A DNA stretch of 56,616 nt from Phycisphaerales bacterium (GCA_014238205.1 JABABM010000007.1:1-56616), one strand, 5' to 3'. Counted from the first letter of the stretch, positions 26,882 through 35,576 are shown. Numbers and translations are program-made. Notes: generated from the sequence alone by a model not told the origin.

Positions 26882-28356
26882 CGTTCTTCCTGGCCTTGAG
26901 CCTCTGCCTGCTCCAGGCTGCCGGCATGGCAACGGAGTCGTCCATGGGTGACCTGCAGGCTGCAGGCTCAGGTGAACATGCATGGTTCATGTTGCCAGGT
27001 GATTCAGAAGAACCGGGATGGGATCTCTGCCACTCTGGAAGTAGAAGTACCGGAAGTGAGTATCGAGTCGTTCGTCAATTTGAATCAGCACCGGTGGCGA
27101 TGGCTGCTGCCGATGACACGTTGTGGCTGGTCTTCAAGGGCGGATCCAAGGCATCGCCCCGACTGGATGTCTATCGTCTGCAGGCGAGTTTCCACTCCTC
27201 GCTGGACCTCTATGCCATGCAACCTCGTGACGGACTGGATGTGCTGCCTCCACTGCAGGGGATGGAGTCGCTGGTCCAGTTCATCGGGACGCGTCACGGG
27301 CCTGTCTGCATCGGAACCGTACAAGGCGAAAGTCGGGCATTGGCCATGCAGCGATTGCAGGGGGGTCGATGGACCTCGATGGAACTCCCGAAGGACCTTG
27401 AACACGTGAATCATGTCCTGGCCGCAGGGGTGGAACATGGATTGATGATCATTGCTTCCGAAGGCGACTCGATTGCAACATGGCACGAAACAGGTGGGAC
27501 ATGGTTGGGTGACCAGGTTCCCGGTGTCCTGTCAGCCCTGTTCCTCCTTGAACTGGATGGCCAACCACTGCTTGTTTCGGGCACGGTCGGCAAGTCGATC
27601 GAACTGGCATACATCAGGAGCGATTCGCTGTGGCCACTTGTCGAGTTGGTTCCGCCGGCGGAAGACTGGGCCCTGGTCAGCCAACACGGTCAAGTACTCC
27701 TGCTCTCGGTCCTCGATCGATCCATCGAGGTTACGTCTATTGATGCCATCACCGGGAAACTCGACTCGAAAGGTTCCCTGGAACCGGCTTCTGCATTCAG
27801 CAGTGGTCTCTGGTCAATCGCCATTGCCCTGGGATTGGCAAGCATGGTCATCATGGTCATCATTCTTGCTCGAGGAAGTGATCTTGCAACGATGAAGGTG
27901 CCGGAAGGCTGGACGGTGCTTCCACCGATGCCACGACTTCTTGCATTGATCGTCGATCTCATCCCCGGGCTCCTTTCCTACTTTCTGGTCGCCGGGGGAA
28001 CCATGCAGCAGTTGGTTCGGGTCCCACTCATGAGCCTTGAATCGAGCGAACTGGGCCCGTACCTGGTCCTTGTCCTGGTGACCCTGGCCTGGTGCTTTCT
28101 CTGTGAGCGAACGACCGGGACCACTCCCGGGAAAAGAATCATGAGAGCAGCCGTACGTACCTGCAGCGGTGAACGACCCGGTACGCGTGCTGTCCTTGTT
28201 CGGAACATCATGAAGGGTCTCGTGCTGCTCGTCCCCCCCCTGGTCGTGCTTGTGCTTCTCCACCCCTACCAGCAGGGAATCGGTGACCTCATGGCACGAA
28301 CAATCGTGGTGCGTTCTCCAGGAGACTCCAGCGGCGGCAAAGGCCCTCAAGGGTAG
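26878..28356 (+). CDS. RDD-family membrane protein with large N-terminal periplasmic domain
   Basis: 492 residues, GTG start overlapping the previous stop. It begins with a signal-like segment and continues for about 280 residues as a beta-rich region with repeated DxxWLVFKGG / HVLAAGVEHGLMII patterns, possibly a propeller. A membrane helix lies near 308-330, followed by an RDD domain (about 340-485) with PRLLALIVDLIPGLLS at its start and TPGKRIMRAAVRT towards the middle. RDD proteins are small membrane proteins, some tied to ion or Na+/H+ exchange; the function here is open. A run of eight C at about 28235 does not break the frame. Confidence 0.7.
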   Translation: MTFFLALSLCLLQAAGMATESSMGDLQAAGSGEHAWFMLPGDSEEPGWDLCHSGSRSTGSEYRVVRQFESAPVAMAAADDTLWLVFKGGSKASPRLDVYRLQASFHSSLDLYAMQPRDGLDVLPPLQGMESLVQFIGTRHGPVCIGTVQGESRALAMQRLQGGRWTSMELPKDLEHVNHVLAAGVEHGLMIIASEGDSIATWHETGGTWLGDQVPGVLSALFLLELDGQPLLVSGTVGKSIELAYIRSDSLWPLVELVPPAEDWALVSQHGQVLLLSVLDRSIEVTSIDAITGKLDSKGSLEPASAFSSGLWSIAIALGLASMVIMVIILARGSDLATMKVPEGWTVLPPMPRLLALIVDLIPGLLSYFLVAGGTMQQLVRVPLMSLESSELGPYLVLVLVTLAWCFLCERTTGTTPGKRIMRAAVRTCSGERPGTRAVLVRNIMKGLVLLVPPLVVLVLLHPYQQGIGDLMARTIVVRSPGDSSGGKGPQG

Positions 28357-28660
28357 TCCAGGCGGCGCAAATCCTGCTCATGTCCTTCATTCTGACCGGT
28401 CGATAAACGTGTGGCGACGCATGGAGGCGTCGAGTACGTGGCGTGGAACCGTGAAAATCGGTTCCATGGCCTGAAACGATCAGGGCCCAGGAGCGGCCGG
28501 GAACAGGGAGGTTCCACGCTTGAGAGCGTCCAGCAACGCTCCACCATTGATTCGCGAGGCTTGTACAGCGCCACCGGAGAACGGAGGCACTGGGCAGGTT
28601 CCTGCTGCGCAGGAGCCGCAACTCAGCGGCGTCTTCAGTCCCGGGGCATGGGCAGATGCA
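28357..28660 (+). other. Intergenic region before the flagellar genes
   Basis: About 300 bp between the RDD gene and the FlgN-like start. An in-frame TTG at 28520 could extend that gene by 47 residues, but the added residues are low in helical pattern. One GG-N10-GC pair (28592-28605) recalls a -24/-12 element but lacks the inner consensus bases. I see no convincing terminator. Confidence 0.4.
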
Positions 28661-29095
28661 ATGGAATCGCTCCTCCATGAGCAGGAAGGGATTCTCGCCA
28701 GCCTCGAGCAACTCTCGAGCAGGCAGGCGGATTGCATCAGGTCCGGCTGTGTCGATGGCCTTCTGAAGGTGCTCGGCTGCAGACAGGAACTGGTGACGCG
28801 ATTTCTCGACGTACAGACCGATCTCGGGGCATTGAAGAATATGCACGATGATCAGGTCCTGAGGATCGACCAGGTGGTCCAGAACAGGTTGCATGAGCGA
28901 ATGCGGTTACTGGACCTGATGCTCCAGAATGTTCTTGAACAGGACGACCGTGATCACACCAAGTTGCTTCAGCAGCGAGAAGCGGTGGAGCACCGCGTCA
29001 ATCAACTTGATGCAGGAGTTCGAGCCACGGCAAGGTACGCATCCTTCAACAGTACTGCTGTTTCCAGGAACTTCGATCCAGGGGCACGGGCATGA
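28661..29095 (+). CDS. FlgN-like flagellar export chaperone
   Basis: 144 residues from the ATG at 28661, the usual FlgN length; a TTG at 28520 would add 47 residues. Almost all helical, with the FlgN pattern: LLHEQEGILASLEQLSSRQADCIRSG, then QELVTRFLDVQTDLGALK. FlgN binds the hook-associated proteins FlgK and FlgL before export. The match is by pattern and context rather than a sharp motif. The stop overlaps the histidine kinase start (ATGA), and flagellar genes follow. Confidence 0.6.
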   Translation: MESLLHEQEGILASLEQLSSRQADCIRSGCVDGLLKVLGCRQELVTRFLDVQTDLGALKNMHDDQVLRIDQVVQNRLHERMRLLDLMLQNVLEQDDRDHTKLLQQREAVEHRVNQLDAGVRATARYASFNSTAVSRNFDPGARA

Positions 29096-30006
29096 CCAGC
29101 GTGCAGGCAGGACCATCGCCGCCCATGAATGGAGCCGAGGAGATCCAGCTGCTCGAACTCATGCAGTCGGTTTCGGAAACAGCCGAGCGTCTCCAGTCGA
29201 CGCACGATGCCCTGCAGACCCAGGTTGTCAAACTTGAAAGTGAGCTTGCCGAGGCGAATGAACAATTGACTCGTTCCCGTGAACTGGCGTCCCTTGGAGA
29301 GATGGCCGCGGGCATTGCGCACGAGATCCGAAATCCGCTTGCTTCTCTTCAGCTGTTCGTCGAAGTCCTGTCGCAGGACCTCGAGGAATTTCCTGAGCAG
29401 GTAAAGGTCTGCAGGAAGATCAGGGAATCGGTGTTCCGCATGGATACGATCGTGGAGGATGTCCTTCGATTCGCAAGTGATTCGAGAATCCGATTCGAAC
29501 CGGTGCCGTCTTCAAGTCTCGTCGATGCTGTCATCGAGTCCTGTGAAGGACTCCTTGACACTGCTGGAACAACAGTCCACCTTGACTGCGGTTCTTCACC
29601 GATCATCCATGTCGACACCTCTCTCATGACCCAGGCGATCGGGAACATTCTCCGCAATGCCATCGAGGCGACGGAAACCAGAAGCCACCCAGGCAGTCAG
29701 ATCGAGATGTCCATCTCTACGAGCAGGGTTCGATGTCCTGATGCGAATGTACGAGAGCGTGTCGTGATCGGAATCGCGGACCGTGGTCCTGGAATCAACG
29801 AGGCCGTGATGCAGAAACTCTTCAGTCCTTTCTTTACGACCCGGGAATCGGGCACGGGCCTCGGGCTTGCAATTGCCCACAGGGTCGTTGATGCCCATGG
29901 GGGCCACATCACCGTCATCCGTCGCCAGGGAGGGGGGACGCGTTTCGATGTATGCGTACCAACCCTGGATGATCGACCCGCAGTTTCATTGGAGGTAGAG
30001 GCATGA
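29092..30006 (+). CDS. Soluble sensor histidine kinase (FlrB/NtrB type)
   Basis: 304 residues, no membrane segment and no recognised sensor domain. A coiled coil (about 15-65) leads to the phosphoacceptor box ASLGEMAAGIAHEIRNPLASL with His77. The ATPase domain has NILRNAIEA (185-193), DRGPG (230-234) and GTGLGLAIAHR (254-264). In other bacteria kinases of this layout (FlrB, FleS) pair with a sigma-54 activator to switch on middle flagellar genes. It is coupled to the upstream FlgN-like gene and to the regulator downstream, by overlaps at both ends, so it is very probably the partner kinase. Confidence 0.9.
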   Translation: MTSVQAGPSPPMNGAEEIQLLELMQSVSETAERLQSTHDALQTQVVKLESELAEANEQLTRSRELASLGEMAAGIAHEIRNPLASLQLFVEVLSQDLEEFPEQVKVCRKIRESVFRMDTIVEDVLRFASDSRIRFEPVPSSSLVDAVIESCEGLLDTAGTTVHLDCGSSPIIHVDTSLMTQAIGNILRNAIEATETRSHPGSQIEMSISTSRVRCPDANVRERVVIGIADRGPGINEAVMQKLFSPFFTTRESGTGLGLAIAHRVVDAHGGHITVIRRQGGGTRFDVCVPTLDDRPAVSLEVEA

Positions 30007-31436
30007 CACGAATCCTCGTTGTCGATGACAAGGAAATGATGCGCGACAGTGTTGGCGCAATGCTCGCAAGCAAGGGACACTCGATCGTGGTGTCCGCATC
30101 CGCTCCCGGAGCCATTGAGAAGATCGATTCGAAGTCGTTCGACGTCGTGATAACGGATCTGCAGATGCCGGACATGGATGGGGTAGAACTGCTCAGGGCG
30201 ATTCGTGAACGAGATGAAACGCTTCCGGTCATTCTCATGACCGCCTTCGCCTCGGTCGAATCAGCCGTCGAAGCAATGAAGTTCGGTGCCTACGACTACA
30301 TAACGAAACCCTTCAGCGGCGATGAACTTGTGACCTCGGTCGAGCGTGCACTCGAGCGAGGCAGGTTGCTCAAGGCAAATACGATTCTCCAGGCTCGCGG
30401 GGTTCCAGCAGGCGGGAAGGCCTGTGGCAGGGAGCACGAGATGGTCGGCGGCAGTGAATCCCTCGTTGAACTGCGCCTCCGGCTGCGGCAGATCGCCGAA
30501 AGCAACAGCACGGTACTTGTAACCGGCGAATCAGGGACGGGGAAGGAAGTGGCATCAAGATGGATTCACGAACAGAGTGACAGATCGGAGCAGCCCTTCC
30601 TGGCAATCAACTGTGCTGCGCTGTCGACGAATCTTCTTGAGTCCGAGTTGTTCGGCCATGAAAAGGGAGCGTTTACCGGTGCATCCGCCATGAGAAAGGG
30701 GCGATTTGAACTTGCAGATGGCGGCACCCTGTTGCTGGATGAAATCAGCGAGATCGCCCCTGAAATCCAGGCGAAGCTTCTTCGCGTTCTCCAGGAACGG
30801 ACATTCGAGCGTGTTGGATCCAGCTCGCAGCGAGCAGTCGATGTCCGGATCATTGCAACCTCGAATCGTAACTTGGAAGAGGAAGTCGCATCAGGTACGT
30901 TCCGGCAGGATCTCTTCTTCAGGCTGAATGTACTTCCACTGGTCATGCCTCCGTTGCGTGATCATTCCGAGGATATCTCTGAACTTGTCGGCCACTTTCT
31001 CCGCCGGCTTGCTTCGCGGGAAGGACGGGAGCCTCGACGGGTCGATCCCGATGCCCTTGAGCTGCTCAAGCAGTATTCGTGGCCGGGGAATGTCCGTGAA
31101 CTCGAGAACATCTGCGAACGTGCCCATGTTCTCTCGTTTGACGACCTGATTTCAGCTGAACTCATTGCACCATGGCTCCAGCCTGTCGGAGTGATTCGTG
31201 GTGAAGCCCGTTGCCCAGATCCCGTTTCCGAAGTTGAAAACCACGACGGCACCGTGTTCATCTGCAACGGAGCCCGCAGGCTGGAAGACATCGAGCGAGA
31301 CGCGATTCTCGCCACACTCGAGAAGTATGGGGGTCATCGACAGCGAAGTGCCTCTGCACTGGGCATCGGGGTACGTACCCTGGGGTTGAAACTCAAGAAG
31401 TGGAAGGAGTCGAATCTCATATCGCCGACGACCTGA
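30003..31436 (+). CDS. Sigma-54-dependent response regulator (FlrC/NtrC type)
   Basis: 477 residues, complete. Receiver (1-120) with D8/D9, D52 as phosphorylation site, T80 and K102. AAA+ domain with Walker A GESGTGKE (175-182), GAFTGA (222-227), the loop that touches sigma-54, Walker B LLLDEI (243-248) and the WPGNVREL sensor II region (360-367). The C-terminal helix-turn-helix (about 440-470) has the Fis-like GGHRQRSASALGIGVRTLGLKLKKW. Activates sigma-54 promoters; a GG-N10-GC element lies directly downstream, before fliE. Coupled to the kinase by an ATGA overlap. Confidence 0.93.
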   Translation: MTRILVVDDKEMMRDSVGAMLASKGHSIVVSASAPGAIEKIDSKSFDVVITDLQMPDMDGVELLRAIRERDETLPVILMTAFASVESAVEAMKFGAYDYITKPFSGDELVTSVERALERGRLLKANTILQARGVPAGGKACGREHEMVGGSESLVELRLRLRQIAESNSTVLVTGESGTGKEVASRWIHEQSDRSEQPFLAINCAALSTNLLESELFGHEKGAFTGASAMRKGRFELADGGTLLLDEISEIAPEIQAKLLRVLQERTFERVGSSSQRAVDVRIIATSNRNLEEEVASGTFRQDLFFRLNVLPLVMPPLRDHSEDISELVGHFLRRLASREGREPRRVDPDALELLKQYSWPGNVRELENICERAHVLSFDDLISAELIAPWLQPVGVIRGEARCPDPVSEVENHDGTVFICNGARRLEDIERDAILATLEKYGGHRQRSASALGIGVRTLGLKLKKWKESNLISPTT

Positions 31437-31447
31437 ATGTCCACGGC

Positions 31448-31463
31448 TGGCGCAGTTTCTGCG
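31448..31463 (+). promoter_or_regulatory. Candidate sigma-54 (-24/-12) promoter of fliE-fliF
   Basis: TGGCGCAGTTTCTGCG at 31448-31463 keeps the GG (31449-31450), exactly 10 bases, then GC (31461-31462) of the TGGCACG-N4-TTGC consensus. It starts 11 bp after the stop of the sigma-54 activator and 187 bp before the fliE start. Inferred from sequence and context. Confidence 0.45.
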
Positions 31464-31649
31464 CTCCGGCGTTCACGGGACACCTCGGAGTACTTGTTGA
31501 AGACCCATGACCAGAGAACCATTCAACCAAGGTGGATATTGCGTGCCCCTCGAGTGGCGGGGGATCGTCGGCACTCCAATCATTGAGGCATCTGGTCCAT
31601 GGAAGTCGATGAACAACGGTGCGCGGCAGTTTCGTTGGAGCCCTCGGCA

Positions 31650-31973
31650 ATGACTGATGCAGTAGGACCAGTCGGGAGTCAAGGCCCGGTCCCTTTCCAG
31701 GTGAAAGGGGTTGATGGTCTCAAGGAGCCGGACGCAACCGGGCCTCTGGAGAAGTCTGGTTTCAACAACGTGTTGAAGGAGGAGATGGGACGTGTCAACG
31801 AGTTGCAGCAGGATGCCCAGGCGACAGCAGATGCATTTGCTGCTGGCCGCCGTGACGACATCGAGGGCATGCTCGTGGCGGCAAGAAAGGCCGATGCCGC
31901 CTTCCAGATGCTGGTCCAGGTCCGAGGCAAGCTGATGGAGGCATACCAGGAGGTAAAACAGTTGCGGGTCTGA
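31650..31973 (+). CDS. fliE: Flagellar hook-basal body protein FliE
   Basis: 107 residues from the ATG at 31650, which has GGAG 9 bp in front; a start at 31599 would add 17 residues. The conserved C-terminal half is clear: FNNVLKEEMGRVNELQQDAQATADAFAAGRRDD, then AARKADAAFQMLVQVRGKLMEAYQEVKQLRV, the FliE signature. FliE joins the MS ring to the rod and is among the first exported subunits. flgB and flgC, usual partners, are not here. fliF follows. Confidence 0.93.
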   Translation: MTDAVGPVGSQGPVPFQVKGVDGLKEPDATGPLEKSGFNNVLKEEMGRVNELQQDAQATADAFAAGRRDDIEGMLVAARKADAAFQMLVQVRGKLMEAYQEVKQLRV

Positions 31974-32105
31974 CCCGCTTGCCGTGATGACCGGAGTTGG
32001 TCAACGGCACGATATCCACGGCCCGGGGGCCCGTTCAGTCAGGATGACTAGGCGAGTCCCTCCCGGAAAGGCCGTGCATCGAACCCCGGCAAGGAGGCCA
32101 GGTGG

Positions 32106-33986
32106 ATGCAGACGTTCAAGGTCCTGAGTCAATCATTACGTGGGCAGATTGCTTCATTCTCCGTGAATGCAAAACTGTTCATGGGCACATTGCTGATCAT
32201 CATGGTGATGGCAGCGTTCCTCGCAACCCTGTACATGGGCAGTGCTTCTACGGAAACACTGCCAATCAGCCTTACTCCTGAATCAAGGCAACGAGCCATC
32301 CAGTTCCTTGCAACCACGGGGATGGACTGGCACGAGGAGCATGGTGTCATTCATGTCCCACTTGGCCAACGTGATCATGTCATCAGCAAGTTGAGCGAAG
32401 AAGGGATCATTTCACCCGACCAGATCAATTTCGACTCGATGGTTCGCGATGAGAACCTGTTCCTGACCAAGGGGCAGTACCAGACGAGGACCCGGGTTGC
32501 GACGCAGAACGTGCTTGCCGGCATGATCGCCCGGATGCGGAATATCCAGTCTGCGACGGTCGTCATCAGTGGAGGAGATGATTCCGTGGGCATCGGTCGT
32601 GCATTCATTGAGCGATCGGCATCAGTCACGGTCCTGTCGAAGGAGAACGAAATCGACCAGGTACTCGTCGACGCCATTGCAAGGATGGTCGCTGGCGCGA
32701 CGCATGGGCTGAAATCCGAATCCGTTGCTGTCATCGATGCTCGAACCGGGCGTTCCTTCTATGCCAGGAGCCACGAGGCCACGTCGGTGAATCCGGACCT
32801 CAAGCATGCCGCCGAGGTGGATGCGCGAGCGGTTCTCGTTGATCTGCTCGGATACATCCCGGGCGTCCGTATCAACGTACACGCCGTTACGATTCCACCT
32901 GCATCAGTCCTTGAGGTGCCGGCGGCCATCCCGCCGACGGAATCAATGAGCGGTCCTGCCCCTGGCCCATTTTCAGCCAAGGCGAACCTGCTCGAGGAGC
33001 TTGGGATTCTCGCCAACAGGGGAATGCGTCTGTCTTCGGTTGGTGAAGACCCGATCACGCCGATGGCGAAGGATGTTGAAGGAGCGGGGGAAGGCGATGT
33101 TTCATCGTTCATTGTCAATGTGAGTATCGCTGTCCCAAGGGCATACATGATGGATGTCCACTCTGCGAAATACGGCACTGCCCAGGTAGAGGACATCGCC
33201 TTCGACGATCTGGTACATGCAACGCTTGCCAATGTGCGGTCACAGGTTCAGGCGTTGCTTTCAGGATCCTTGGACAATGGTGAAGGTGCTGGTGAAATCA
33301 GTGTCACGATGTTCACTGAAGCAGGCCTTCCAGTGGATACAGCAAGGCAGCAGTCTTCCTCCTGGTTCACGATGCTTGCAGACAGCCATGCATTGCGAAC
33401 GATCGGCCTGGGAACGCTTGCATTCCTGACCGCTGCAATGATGTTCGTGATTCTCAGGCGGGCTGGTGGACATGCGATCAATACACGGTACGAGTCGATG
33501 GGAACGGCTGGCGGCAGAAGCCTCTCGCTGATCTCCGGTGCCGGTGGTGGCGAGAGCGAAGTTCCCCTGCCTGCAGCGGCAATTGAACATGCAGGCGGCA
33601 TTGCAATTGATCCAGGCATGCCCGAGGGGTGCACGCTCACGTCAGAAACACATGCGGGGGCGTGCAGTGAAGATGAAGTTCCCGTGCTCATTGAACAGGA
33701 TCGGGTATCAATCACCAGGTTCGAGGATCTGCTTGGGTGTGACGATGATGAACTTGGCATGCTCTGCAAAGGAATCAGCCAGTCCGACCTGGCCCTCTCC
33801 CTGAAGACAGCTTCGAATGAACTGAAGGCCAGGTTCTTCTCGAACCTGCCCCGGTCGATCACCGATTCCCTCCTTGACGAAATGGAAGCGATCGGACCGG
33901 TTCATCTCTGCGATATTGAATCTGCACAGGAACGCATCCTCGATACGGCTCGCGATCTCCATTCGCCAGCCGGCCATGCAGGCTGA
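32106..33986 (+). CDS. fliF: FliF MS-ring protein fused to a FliG C-terminal domain
   Basis: 626 residues. Membrane helix 1 is at about 24-44 (FMGTLLIIMVMAAFLATLY). RBM1/RBM2-like YscJ/FliF modules span about 55-225 (AIQFLATTGMDW..., then FIERSASVTVLSKENEIDQVLVDAIARMVAGATHGL). A variable periplasmic part follows, then membrane helix 2 at about 431-450. In normal FliF the last 40 residues bind FliG; here an 80-residue linker leads to residues about 537-618, which align with FliG_C (FEDLLGCDDDEL, DLALSLKTASNELKARF, GPVHLCDIESAQERIL). Torque-site charges: K264 to K567, D288 to D591, D289 to E592 (E. coli FliG numbering first); R281 to S584, R297 to H600. AGGAGG precedes the ATG. No separate fliG follows here. 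Confidence 0.88.
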   Translation: MQTFKVLSQSLRGQIASFSVNAKLFMGTLLIIMVMAAFLATLYMGSASTETLPISLTPESRQRAIQFLATTGMDWHEEHGVIHVPLGQRDHVISKLSEEGIISPDQINFDSMVRDENLFLTKGQYQTRTRVATQNVLAGMIARMRNIQSATVVISGGDDSVGIGRAFIERSASVTVLSKENEIDQVLVDAIARMVAGATHGLKSESVAVIDARTGRSFYARSHEATSVNPDLKHAAEVDARAVLVDLLGYIPGVRINVHAVTIPPASVLEVPAAIPPTESMSGPAPGPFSAKANLLEELGILANRGMRLSSVGEDPITPMAKDVEGAGEGDVSSFIVNVSIAVPRAYMMDVHSAKYGTAQVEDIAFDDLVHATLANVRSQVQALLSGSLDNGEGAGEISVTMFTEAGLPVDTARQQSSSWFTMLADSHALRTIGLGTLAFLTAAMMFVILRRAGGHAINTRYESMGTAGGRSLSLISGAGGGESEVPLPAAAIEHAGGIAIDPGMPEGCTLTSETHAGACSEDEVPVLIEQDRVSITRFEDLLGCDDDELGMLCKGISQSDLALSLKTASNELKARFFSNLPRSITDSLLDEMEAIGPVHLCDIESAQERILDTARDLHSPAGHAG

Positions 33987-34018
33987 ACGTATCTGGACCA
34001 CCAAACAGCCAGTCTCGG

Positions 34019-34041
34019 GGATCTTCCGCAAGGGAAGATCC
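34019..34041 (+). terminator. Hairpin after fliF
   Basis: Stem GGATCTTCC (34019-34027) and GGAAGATCC (34033-34041), 9 bp, with a GCAAG loop, 32 bp after the fliF stop. Followed by ATTTGG rather than a T-run; it may be an attenuator or an RNA-stability element between fliF and the 34114 ORF. Confidence 0.45.
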
Positions 34042-34113
34042 ATTTGGCGTCCAATTTGCTGTAGGTCAAGCACGGTAGGGCTGGAATAGTCCAGTTCCTG
34101 GAGGTAGTCAGCA

Positions 34114-34335
34114 ATGCATGATCAAGCAGCGAAGTTGCGAATGGCAGTTGGAGGCGGGGCAGTATCCAGGCCGACCTACCATCGTCAAACAGCCCTGGGG
34201 GGGCTGCATGGCAGGTTTGACCAGGGGAGGGCCCGGGTTTTGAACTCCTTGGAGTACGCTCCAGAAGATGATCCGGATGACGGTCTGTCAACTCCGGATA
34301 TCAGCCAACCACTGGCTGTTCCTGGAGCGCATTGA
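34114..34335 (+). CDS. Small ORF with FlhG-like N-terminal DQAxxLR motif
   Basis: 73 residues with a GGAGG 9 bp before the ATG. It begins MHDQAAKLRMAV. DQAxxLR at the very N-terminus is the signature of the FlhG (YlxH) activator helix, which stimulates the GTPase of FlhF. There is no MinD-like P-loop behind it; the rest is a Gly/Arg-rich stretch, then an acidic, Pro-rich end. It could be a stand-alone activator peptide, the remnant of a truncated flhG, or a chance match. It lies at the end of the flagellar island, and the gene on the other strand at 34398 converges on it. Confidence 0.45.
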   Translation: MHDQAAKLRMAVGGGAVSRPTYHRQTALGGLHGRFDQGRARVLNSLEYAPEDDPDDGLSTPDISQPLAVPGAH

Positions 34336-34397
34336 ACGTCATCGAAGGCGCAGGAAATGCCTGATTGACCCGATGCATGGGGCGAACCGGCGAGGAG

Positions 34398-35576
34398 TCA
34401 TTCCTTGTCCCTGAACCGTGCTCGTGTCATCATCAATTCAAGCGTCTGGGCAATGAGTTCAATCTCGGATTCGGTCAATCCCACGTACATCGGGAGTGCA
34501 ATGGTCCTCTGGCTCACTGACTCGGACATGGGGAAGTCACCGGGTTCATATCCGTATTCCTTGCGGAAATGGTTGAACAGTGGAATGGAGGGGAAGTAGG
34601 CGGCAGCACCAATGTCATGCCGGCGAAGACCCTCGATGATTTCATCGCGATCCTTCCGCGAATAGGGCAGCCCGAGCCGGACGACATAGACGAACCAGCT
34701 CATGAAGACATCGACTTCCACGGTCGGAAGGACCAGATCGGACACATTGGCCAGTGCCTGTGTGTACAGCGATGCAACCTGGGCGCGAGCCTCCATGATC
34801 TCGTCCAACCGTTTCATCTGGGACACGCCAAGTGCGGCATGAAGTTCACTCATCCTGTAATTCCATCCCAGCCGTTCAACACCAAGATTCGTTCCAGTCG
34901 TCCCAGGCGCAGAACGATCTCCGGCGGCCCGCCCCTGGTTCCGCATCGATCGGCATGCATCGGCGAGTCGTTCATCATCCGTAACGATCATGCCACCCTC
35001 ACCCGTGGTGATCTGCTTGTTCGGATAGAAAGCAAAAACGGCAGCTCGACCGAATCGACCGATCGGCTCGTTGGCCAGTCGGCCACCAAGTCCTTCACAG
35101 GCATCTTCGACCAGGGGGATTTCATGCTTCGCCGAAAGTGCGGCAAGTTCCCGCATCCCGGTGGGATTTCCGAATACCTCGACCCCGATGATCGCGCGAG
35201 TCCGTTCCGTCAGTTTCGACTCGACATCCTCGACACTGCTGTTGAGGGTTCTCGGGTCGCAGTCGACGAATACCGGTTTTGCCCCGGCATGTTCAATGCA
35301 GTTTGCAGAAGCAACGAAACTGAATGCCGGTGTGATGACTTCGTCTCCGGGCCCAATCCCCAGTGCCTCAAGAACCAGGTGGAGTCCCGCTGTGCCTGAA
35401 CTGACGGCGACGGCTTCGGATCGACCGATTCTCTTGGACATCATCTCTTCGAATTCAAGTGTTGAAGGGCCAATGCTCAGTCGGCCACTGCGGAGTACAT
35501 CCGCCACGGCGCGCACATCCGCATCATTGATGTCAGGTCGACTCAGTGGAATGACATTGCTCACGTGTGCGGACAT
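34398..35576 (-). CDS. DegT/DnrJ/EryC1/StrS-family sugar aminotransferase
   Basis: 392 residues, fold-type I PLP enzyme. SGTAGLHLVLEALGIGPGDEVITP, EDACEG (157-162, D158 to the PLP ring nitrogen) and FYPNKQITTGEGG with K187 as the Schiff-base Lys are present. Such enzymes make amino sugars for cell-surface glycans, often by transamination of a keto nucleotide sugar. It lies 45 bp behind the HEAT-like gene in the same direction as dnaA. No other nucleotide-sugar gene is close. Confidence 0.92.
   Translation of the reverse strand: MSAHVSNVIPLSRPDINDADVRAVADVLRSGRLSIGPSTLEFEEMMSKRIGRSEAVAVSSGTAGLHLVLEALGIGPGDEVITPAFSFVASANCIEHAGAKPVFVDCDPRTLNSSVEDVESKLTERTRAIIGVEVFGNPTGMRELAALSAKHEIPLVEDACEGLGGRLANEPIGRFGRAAVFAFYPNKQITTGEGGMIVTDDERLADACRSMRNQGRAAGDRSAPGTTGTNLGVERLGWNYRMSELHAALGVSQMKRLDEIMEARAQVASLYTQALANVSDLVLPTVEVDVFMSWFVYVVRLGLPYSRKDRDEIIEGLRRHDIGAAAYFPSIPLFNHFRKEYGYEPGDFPMSESVSQRTIALPMYVGLTESEIELIAQTLELMMTRARFRDKE

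Noticed and set aside
28235..28243. C-run in the RDD gene as a possible phase-variable frameshift
   Set aside because: The frame runs through and gives a sensible RDD C-terminus; there is no sign of a break.
28591..28606. GG-N10-GC element that could be a sigma-54 promoter before the FlgN-like gene
   Set aside because: Only the GG and GC dinucleotides and a few bases fit; CAC after GG and TT before GC are missing, unlike the better site at 31448.
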